This document shows, in pieces, positions 22,940 through 28,194 of a stretch of DNA of 28,194 nt. The stretch lies in assembly GCA_018373675.1 (NCBI GenBank), contig JAHAGQ010000027.1, forward strand, positions 1-28,194. The letters run 5' to 3'. Below the pieces are notes generated by a model. The model was not told the origin of the DNA, did no database searches, and saw only the letters and a program-made list of their open reading frames with translations. Source of the DNA: Collinsella sp. (lineage in GTDB: Bacteria > Actinomycetota > Coriobacteriia > Coriobacteriales > Coriobacteriaceae). Each line of letters opens with the position of its first letter. Position 1 is the first letter of the stretch. A program made the position numbers and the translations under genes.

Positions 22940-22980
22940 GCCATTTTGCATATATGCGTTAATTAATTGCATAAAATGGC
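22940..22980. promoter_or_regulatory. AT-rich inverted repeat upstream of larA
   Basis: GCCATTTTGCA at 22940-22950 is inverted as TGC-AT-AAAATGGC at 22968-22980, 11 matching bases with a 2-nt bulge, around a centre containing TTAATTAA. It is the most AT-rich spot in the 990-bp gap and lies about 230 bp before larA, so it could hold the larA promoter or an operator. A long leader would follow. The role is inferred. Confidence 0.4.
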
Positions 22981-23285
22981 GCATGGATTTCTAGCTGCAA
23001 CAGGGTAGTGCCCTCCGGAGCGTGCATTTTTGCGAGTATTCAGCATCACGAAATCAGATTATGGGGCCAAGAGTCTTTTAAAAGGCAGAAAGCCCTCACG
23101 ACTCATCCCGTCAGGACGACGTACTGCGATAAGCCATCCATATTTGAACATCGTTAGCCTCCAATTGGCGCGCAGAGGCATCAACAAAGGCAGCGAAAAT
23201 CGGCTATCGCCTTATACATCAATCTTTGGCTGCTGAAAACTCCGTTTTTTGCACGTCGCCCCAAGCACCACCCTCAGCCAACGGC
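22981..23285. other. Gene-free spacer upstream of larA
   Basis: A 68-codon frame (23030-23236, plus) has no domain-like sequence or good ribosome binding site. Apart from the AT-rich repeat to its left and the degenerate palindrome copies to its right, I see nothing I can support here. Confidence 0.4.
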
Positions 23286-23523
23286 TAATCCGCCGAAGAC
23301 CAGACATCGCAGGGCCCGCCATAGGTTTACTTTTAGGCAAACTCCGCAGGACGCAAGAAGCCCTCTCCGCACTCCACATTAGGCGCGAAGCGCACTTTAT
23401 TTTCATCAGCTTTAATCCCTGAAGACCGAGGACGAAGGGACCCGATGGGTTTCCCTCTGAATGCATTCCGCAGCACGAAGCCCTTTCCAAACGCGCGAAG
23501 CGCGCCTTTATTTCCCCAGCAAG
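23286..23523 (+). repeat. Two decayed tandem copies of the palindromic element
   Basis: Copy A (from 23286) and copy B (from 23413) align with the left half of the full copy at 23550: each starts TAATCC-N-(C/T)-GAAGACC, continues to (A/T)-TCCGCAG-(G/C)-ACG and GAAGCCC. Copy A shares CTCCGCAGGACGCAAGAAGC with the full copy, differing by one base. Both lack the descending arm. Instead they end in a short GAA-triloop hairpin (GCGC-GAA-GCGC in A, CGCGC-GAA-GCGCG in B) and a CTTTATTT-type tail. The copies are spaced 127 and 111 bp apart, which indicates tandem accumulation of one element. Confidence 0.7.
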
Positions 23524-23549
23524 TAATCCACCGAAGACCGGACATCGTA

Positions 23550-23676
23550 GGGGCCGCCGTTTGTTTTCTTTCCGGCGCATTCCGCAGGACGCAAGAAGCC
23601 CTCGCCGCACGAAGTGCGCAGCGAGGGCTTCTTGCGTGTCCGAGGACGCGCCGGAAAGAAAACAAACGGCGGCCCC
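23550..23676. repeat. Long palindromic element, copy 2
   Basis: A 127-bp palindrome with the same plan as 20503-20627. Outer stem: 23550-23578 with 23648-23676, 29 bp perfect. Internal loop: 23579-23590 and 23636-23647, identical to copy 1 on the left and differing at one base on the right. Inner stem: 23591-23605 with 23621-23635, 15 bp perfect. Tip: 23606-23620, identical to copy 1. The stems share almost nothing with copy 1. GGACATCG and GGACAACG flank the palindrome as near-direct repeats (23540-23547, 23677-23684). It lies 25 bp past the ppc stop and may act as its terminator. Confidence 0.93.
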
Positions 23677-23700
23677 GGACAACGACTACAGGGCTATCGA

Positions 23701-26514
23701 TTACCCCGTGTTCTGCAATCCTGCCGAGACGCCGGTCACAGTCGAAAGAATCAGGCTCATGTACTCGGCCTTCTTCTCCTCGGCCATCTCGTCCTGGTTC
23801 ATACGCACCTCGCGAAGGGCGCGGACCTGGGCGATGGACAGGGCGTCGACGTAGGGGTTGCGCACGCGGACGGCGCAACCGAGCACGCGACGGCGCTGCA
23901 GCGGCCACTCGTCACCGACGATGGCAAGGACCCACTTACGCGTGAGCTGCATCTCGGTAAAGACCTTCTCGGACAGATCCTGGCGGTCGCCCAGGTGCAG
24001 ATACATCTTGGCGATGCGCTGGTCGGTCTTGGCGATCGACATCTCGATGTTGTCGATAAAGGTGCGGAAGAACGGCCACTCCTGGTAGGCAGCCTTGAGC
24101 TGGTCAAGATCGCCAAGCTGCTCGCAGGCGGTGCCCAGACCGTACCAAGCGGCCAGGTTAATGCGCGCCTGGCTCCAGCTGAAGATCCACGGGATGGTAC
24201 GCAGGTCATCGAGCGACTTGGCGCCCAGACCGCGCTTGGCGGGACGCGAGCCGATCGGCAGCAGACCGACCTCGGTCAGCGGCGTCACGGTCGAGAACCA
24301 CGGTGTAAAGTCCTCGGTGTTCAGCAGGTCCAGATAGCGTTCGTGGCTTGCAGTGTTGAGCTTCTCGGCCATATCCCAGAACTTCTGCGTGGTCTCGGTG
24401 TTGGTCTTCTCGACACTCGGGGCCGACTGCAAAAGCGTTGCGGCGGCAACGGACTCAACATGGCGCTGAGCCAGCGTGCGGTTGCCGTAACGGGCAAAGA
24501 TGACTTCGCCCTGCTCGGTGAGCTTAAAGAAGCAGTTGACCGAACCCTTGGGCTGCGCCAGCACGGCCTTGTTGGCCGGGCCGCCGCCACGGCCCACGGC
24601 ACCGCCGCGACCGTGCATGAGCACCAGGTCGATATCGTTCTTCTCTGCCCACTTGGCGATGCGCTCCTGCGCGGAGTGCAGCGCGAGCATGGCCGTGGTA
24701 GGACCGGCATCCTTGGAAGAGTCGGAATAGCCCAGCATGACCTCCATGCGGCGGTTGGTCTGGGCAAGGCGCTTTTGCACCACGGGCAGCGTAAGCATCT
24801 GGTCGAGCACGTCAACGCAGCCCTCGAGGTCCTCGAGCTGCTCGAACAGCGGGATCACGTCGAGCTCGGGAACGTCTTCCTCGTGTGCGAAGGACAGGTG
24901 GGCCAGCTCAAAGACGTCGGCCACATGCTGGGCACTCTTGGTAAACGAGATGATGTAGCGGTGTGCCATCTTCTTGCCGTAGCGCTTTTGGATGGAACCG
25001 ATGGCACGGAAGGTGTCGATGACCTCGCGCGTCATGGGCTGCAGGTCACCATGGATACCGTTCTCGTGGATATCCTTGAGGGCGCGGGCGTGCACCACGG
25101 AGTGCTGACGGAACTCCATCTCGACCATATGGAAGCCGAAGGACTCGACCTGCCAGATGATGGTTTGGACCGGACCGTAGGCGGCACGGACGGCACCGCA
25201 GGCAGCAAGCGAACGCTGGACGACGCGCAGGTCATCCAGGAACTCGTCGGCGCTGTGGTACATGGTGTCGGTGATGCGGCGCACGGTGGCGTTCAGGCGG
25301 TCGGCCATGACGAGCATGACGGCGCGATGCGGCTCGTGCTCGGAGATCAGCTCGGCGCGGGCCGTGTAACGAGGGCTCATCTCGACCTGATGGTTCCACA
25401 GGTTAATGAGCTCGGCCGACGGCTTGCTGTAGGTGGCCTCGAGCGTGAGGTTGCGGCCGATGTGGCGGCACTTGTCCTCGAGCTTGAGCACCATGTGCGT
25501 AAAGTACTTGGCGGCGACCTCACGGCTCACCTTGGCGGTGACGTTGGGGTTACCGTCGCGGTCGGAACCGATCCAGCTGCCGGGATGGAAGAACGCCGGG
25601 CACAGCGGCGGCACAGTACCGGCCTTGTCGCCCAGCACCCAATCGTCAAAACGACGATAGATAACGGGGATAACGTCGAACAGCGTGTTATCGAAGATGT
25701 CGATGATGGTATCGGCTTCCTCGACCGGCGTGGGCTTCTTGAGCGCGATGGGGCTCGTACGCACCAGGGCGTCGATCTCCTGCAGCATATGGCGCTCGTT
25801 CTCCACCAGGTCGGAGCCGCCCAGACGCGGACGCTCCTCCAGCAGGTTGGAGATACGGCGGATCTTGCCCTCGACGGCCTTACGACGGGCCTCGGTGGGA
25901 TGTGCGGTAAAGACAGGGTGGAACTCGAGCTTGTCGAGCAGCTCGTTGGCACCCTCGACACCCAGCTCATTCACCAGCTGGTGATAGGCAACGGTAAGCT
26001 CGTTGGCAGGATCGACCTCGGTATCGGTCGACGCACCGGCCTCGCGCTCGCGCAGCTGCGCCACACGGTAGTTCTCCTCCGACAGGTTTGCCAGATGGAA
26101 AAAGCTCGTAAAGGCGCGGACAATGACCTGCTGCTTATCGAGCGGCAGGCTGTCGATCAAATCGACGACCTCACGAAATGCCACGGCAGTGGGCTCGTCG
26201 GCGGTGGGCACGCCCTGCTCGTCGACGGCTTCGTCGGCAGCGCAGGTACCGGGGTTGCCGGCATTGACCACAATCTCGGCTGTCAAAATCTTGTCGAACA
26301 GGTCCGCGATCTCGGGATCATACTCGCTAAGCACACGGCGCTCCAGGCGCAAGAACAGCGCCAGATTGTCGCGCAGCTCCTCGGGGATCTCGATCTCGGC
26401 GAGACGCTCCCTGGACTCGGCATTCGAGCCGATTCGGTTAACGAGGCGGTTGACCACGGCAGCGACGCGCGCCGCGGCTTCGGGTACAGACTGGTTGCTT
26501 AGGTTCTCAGCCAC
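23701..26514 (-). CDS. ppc: Phosphoenolpyruvate carboxylase
   Basis: A ~937-residue homotetrameric enzyme that carboxylates PEP with bicarbonate to oxaloacetate, refilling C4 acids and feeding succinate formation. Catalytic landmarks are VFTAHPTEARRK (His ~205, with this start), GSWIGSDRDGNPNVTA, MLGYSDSSKDAG, and the glycine-rich LMHGRGGAVGRGGGPANKA. The C-terminus ends GLQNTG, the family's usual end. The open frame begins at ATG 26526, but AAGGAGG lies only 1 nt before it. GTG 26514, spaced 4 nt from a second GGAGG, gives MAENLSNQ and is the better start, though not certain. Length is normal for bacteria. The promoter has a consensus -10 at 26559-26564. Confidence 0.96.
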   Translation of the reverse strand: MAENLSNQSVPEAAARVAAVVNRLVNRIGSNAESRERLAEIEIPEELRDNLALFLRLERRVLSEYDPEIADLFDKILTAEIVVNAGNPGTCAADEAVDEQGVPTADEPTAVAFREVVDLIDSLPLDKQQVIVRAFTSFFHLANLSEENYRVAQLREREAGASTDTEVDPANELTVAYHQLVNELGVEGANELLDKLEFHPVFTAHPTEARRKAVEGKIRRISNLLEERPRLGGSDLVENERHMLQEIDALVRTSPIALKKPTPVEEADTIIDIFDNTLFDVIPVIYRRFDDWVLGDKAGTVPPLCPAFFHPGSWIGSDRDGNPNVTAKVSREVAAKYFTHMVLKLEDKCRHIGRNLTLEATYSKPSAELINLWNHQVEMSPRYTARAELISEHEPHRAVMLVMADRLNATVRRITDTMYHSADEFLDDLRVVQRSLAACGAVRAAYGPVQTIIWQVESFGFHMVEMEFRQHSVVHARALKDIHENGIHGDLQPMTREVIDTFRAIGSIQKRYGKKMAHRYIISFTKSAQHVADVFELAHLSFAHEEDVPELDVIPLFEQLEDLEGCVDVLDQMLTLPVVQKRLAQTNRRMEVMLGYSDSSKDAGPTTAMLALHSAQERIAKWAEKNDIDLVLMHGRGGAVGRGGGPANKAVLAQPKGSVNCFFKLTEQGEVIFARYGNRTLAQRHVESVAAATLLQSAPSVEKTNTETTQKFWDMAEKLNTASHERYLDLLNTEDFTPWFSTVTPLTEVGLLPIGSRPAKRGLGAKSLDDLRTIPWIFSWSQARINLAAWYGLGTACEQLGDLDQLKAAYQEWPFFRTFIDNIEMSIAKTDQRIAKMYLHLGDRQDLSEKVFTEMQLTRKWVLAIVGDEWPLQRRRVLGCAVRVRNPYVDALSIAQVRALREVRMNQDEMAEEKKAEYMSLILSTVTGVSAGLQNTG

Positions 26515-26558
26515 GTTTCCTCCCATTCCTCCTTCTATGCACGTAACATGCGGTATTC

Positions 26559-26620
26559 ATTATAGGCGCTTGAGAAATACTTTCGACACTGATTGCGCTT
26601 TACCACACAAAAGTATTTTC
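26559..26620 (-). promoter_or_regulatory. ppc promoter with upstream inverted repeat
   Basis: On the minus strand a perfect TATAAT (-10) lies at 26564-26559, 45 bp before the GTG start. No good -35 is visible. Instead GAAATACTTTCG (26574-26585) is inverted as CAAAAGTATTTTC (26608-26620), 10 of 11 bases over the AAATAC core, across 22 nt. The near arm overlaps the -35 position. This fits a promoter controlled by a dimeric factor; the factor is unknown. Confidence 0.5.
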
Positions 26621-26678
26621 TGCATTGCAAAGGTTTTTGCCCTAAATGGTCGTATTTCTCGGTGGGCGGCATACGTAA

Positions 26679-26714
26679 ACGGGGGCATTCCGCATAAAAG
26701 CGAAACACCCCCGT
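26679..26714 (-). terminator. Probable terminator after hisS
   Basis: ACGGGGG at 26679-26685 pairs with CCCCCGT at 26708-26714, with further partial pairing inside around a TTTTAT loop. It is 58 bp past the hisS stop. Only three T follow, so it is a weak-looking but well-placed terminator. Confidence 0.55.
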
Positions 26715-26771
26715 AACAATCGCTCTCCATGAGCAGGGCACGTTAGCAGGCCCGAAGCTCAAAAAGATGCG

Positions 26772-28085
26772 CTACAGGCGCTCGCGAACCGCCTCGACCA
26801 CGTTGGCCAGATCGACGAGGACCTCGTCATGGCTCTCCATGTCGCGCACCTTGACCTTGCCGGCGGCAAGCTCGTCGCCACCCAAGACCAAAATGAGCTT
26901 GGCGCCCACCTTGTCGGCCTGCTTAAACTGGGCCTTGAGCGAACGGCCCTGATAGTCTGCCTCGGTCACGATACCTGCGGCGCGAAGCTGCTGCGTAATG
27001 GCAAAGACGTTCTGACGCAGCTCCTTGCCGGCGTTGGCGACGTAGACGCACGGGACCTCCTCGGCACCCAGGTCGCTGCCAAAGGCCTGCAAGGCCAGCA
27101 GGGCGCGCTCAAAACCGACAGCGAAGCCGACGCCTGCCGTGGGCTTGCCACCCTCGAGCTCGACCAAGCCGTCATAGCGACCGCCGCCACCGATGGAGCC
27201 GACACCGGCGCCGGGAGCCTCGACCTCAAAGACAGTACGGGTGTAGTAGTCCAGGCCACGCACCAAGGTGGGATCCTCGACATACTCGATACCCGCCGCA
27301 TCCAAATAGCGCTTGACCTGCTCGTAGTGCTCGCGGCACTCGTCGCACAGGTTGTCGCCCATCAGCGGGGCGTCGGCCATGATCTCGCGGCAATGGTCGT
27401 TCTTGCAGTCGAAGGCGCGCAGCGGGTTGAGCTCGGCGCGCTCGCGGCACTCATCGCACATCTCGTCGGCGTGATCGAGGATAAACTGCTTGACTTGCTC
27501 GCGGTAAGCCGGACGGCACTGAGCGTCGCCCATCGAGTTAATGAGCAGACGAAGCTTGGAAAGATCGAAGCCCAGGCGCTTGTAAAACTCCATGAGCATG
27601 ATGATGCACTCGGCGTCTGCCGCCGGATCGGGAGCGCCGAGCCACTCGATGCCCACCTGGTGGAACTGGCGCAGGCGGCCCTTCTGGGGACGCTCGCCGC
27701 GGAACATGGCCTCGGCGTAGTACGCCTTAAACGGCGTGGAGCCCTGGGGCACCAGGTTGTTCTCGACGACGGCGCGCACCACGCCGGCCGTGCCCTCGGG
27801 GCGAAGTGCCAGGCGCTGCTTGGGCTTGAGTTTGGTGTCGGTGCCCTCGGTAAAGACGCGCTCCAGGTTGGCACCGCTGAACACACGGAACATTTCCTTG
27901 CGCACGACGTCGGTCGACTGGCCGATACCGTGGACAAACACGTCCACCTGCTCGATCGCGGGCGTCTCGATGGGCTTAAAACCAAACGGCTCGAACACGC
28001 CGGCCGCAATCTGCTGCATCTTTTGCCAGGCGCGCATCTCGGCGCCGATAAGGTCGCGGGTTCCCTCCGCCTTCTGTGCCTGCAT
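26772..28085 (-). CDS. hisS: Histidyl-tRNA synthetase
   Basis: A 437-residue class II aminoacyl-tRNA synthetase that charges tRNA-His. It opens with GTRDLIGAEMRAWQKM, has class II motif 2 (YYAEAMFRGERPQKGRLRQF, ~110-130), the histidine-specific LVRGLDYYTRTVFEV loop (~265) and GGGGRYDGL (~290), and a C-terminal anticodon-binding domain from about 335. An insertion-type region with four Cys (MCDECRERAEL, DCKNDHC, LCDECREH) appears at ~205-250 and could bind zinc, as in many bacterial HisRS. I start it at ATG 28085, 7 nt after AAAGGTG; a TTG two codons earlier overlaps that site. It is upstream of ppc with a terminator and promoter between them. Confidence 0.96.
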   Translation of the reverse strand: MQAQKAEGTRDLIGAEMRAWQKMQQIAAGVFEPFGFKPIETPAIEQVDVFVHGIGQSTDVVRKEMFRVFSGANLERVFTEGTDTKLKPKQRLALRPEGTAGVVRAVVENNLVPQGSTPFKAYYAEAMFRGERPQKGRLRQFHQVGIEWLGAPDPAADAECIIMLMEFYKRLGFDLSKLRLLINSMGDAQCRPAYREQVKQFILDHADEMCDECRERAELNPLRAFDCKNDHCREIMADAPLMGDNLCDECREHYEQVKRYLDAAGIEYVEDPTLVRGLDYYTRTVFEVEAPGAGVGSIGGGGRYDGLVELEGGKPTAGVGFAVGFERALLALQAFGSDLGAEEVPCVYVANAGKELRQNVFAITQQLRAAGIVTEADYQGRSLKAQFKQADKVGAKLILVLGGDELAAGKVKVRDMESHDEVLVDLANVVEAVRERL

Positions 28086-28166
28086 GGGCAAACACCTTTC
28101 TTTTGTATCGCGTCATAGGTAACGGTCATTATACGGCACAAAGCAGCAACGCGGCGGCGCGTCTGG

Positions 28167-28194
28167 CCGAACGAGGGTATGGGGACTCGTTCGG
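28167..28194. repeat. 9-bp perfect hairpin at the right edge
   Basis: CCGAACGAG at 28167-28175 pairs with CTCGTTCGG at 28186-28194 with a 10-nt loop. It lies 82 bp upstream of hisS. The window ends on its last base, so a following T-run, which would make it a terminator of a rightward gene, cannot be judged. Confidence 0.6.

Noticed and set aside
22708..22944. N-terminal extension of LarA to 504 residues
   Set aside because: It is Arg/Cys-rich and unlike LarA; the TTG at 22707 has a ribosome binding site and gives catalytic numbering identical to known LarA.
23030..23236. 68-residue plus-strand ORF in the larA-ppc gap
   Set aside because: No ribosome binding site, no domain and ordinary chance length.
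23286..23690. Integron attC-like cassette array
   Set aside because: The repeats are tandem without cassette genes and lack GTTRRRY-type core sites; the resemblance is only in being imperfect palindromes.
23614..26502. 962-codon plus-strand frame, longer than ppc itself
   Set aside because: Antisense of ppc; its N-terminal part translates the palindrome and the rest is Gly/Leu/Val/His-rich shadow sequence.

Overview
The window looks like chromosomal DNA of a GC-rich anaerobic actinobacterium of the class Coriobacteriia, most likely Collinsella or a close relative. This is inferred from the gene set (lactate-racemase maturation genes, FeoB with a Cys-rich partner, Fe-S/flavin enoate-type reductase, YjhG/YagF dehydratase), Shine-Dalgarno-rich starts and GC-rich codon use. 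No 16S rRNA or other marker that would fix the genus is present.

Layout. (1) 1-3154 is the right end of an integrated element. It holds an AAA-type ATPase behind a 20-bp tandem repeat, an array of small palindromes, a broken tyrosine integrase, and a 45-nt copy of the 3' half of initiator tRNA-Met that marks the attachment site. (2) 3400-6640 holds an MGMT-like DNA-repair protein, an MFS drug exporter in one operon with a CBS-pair protein, and the C-terminal remnant of an ArsC-like gene. (3) 6774-9277 is a sugar-acid dehydratase gene beside a deletion scar that has fused the tails of a GntP transporter and a GntR-type regulator. (4) 9304-14782 has an enoate-reductase-like flavoenzyme and a ferrous-iron uptake cluster (feoA, feoA, feoB and a Cys-rich membrane protein) with candidate iron-box operators. 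(5) 14830-17946 has an HPr-like protein carrying Asp at position 46, aspS, and divergent serB. (6) 18061-22707 is a lactate racemase locus built as two convergent operons: larB-larC-tetR rightward and larA-larD leftward. (7) 23701-28085 has ppc and hisS, both leftward.

The lar genes explain each other. LarB and LarC make and load the nickel-pincer cofactor, LarA interconverts L- and D-lactate, LarD is the predicted lactate channel, and the TetR regulator is the natural candidate to read a perfect inverted repeat in front of larB. LarC here stops exactly after its N-terminal domain, and LarE is not in the window.

The most unusual non-coding signal is a family of long palindromes, one between tetR and larD and one beside ppc. 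The two share an identical 15-nt hairpin tip and a nearly identical internal loop, but their 14-29 bp stems differ completely in sequence while staying perfectly self-complementary. Two decayed, half-length relatives lie in tandem next to the second copy. I do not recognise this family.
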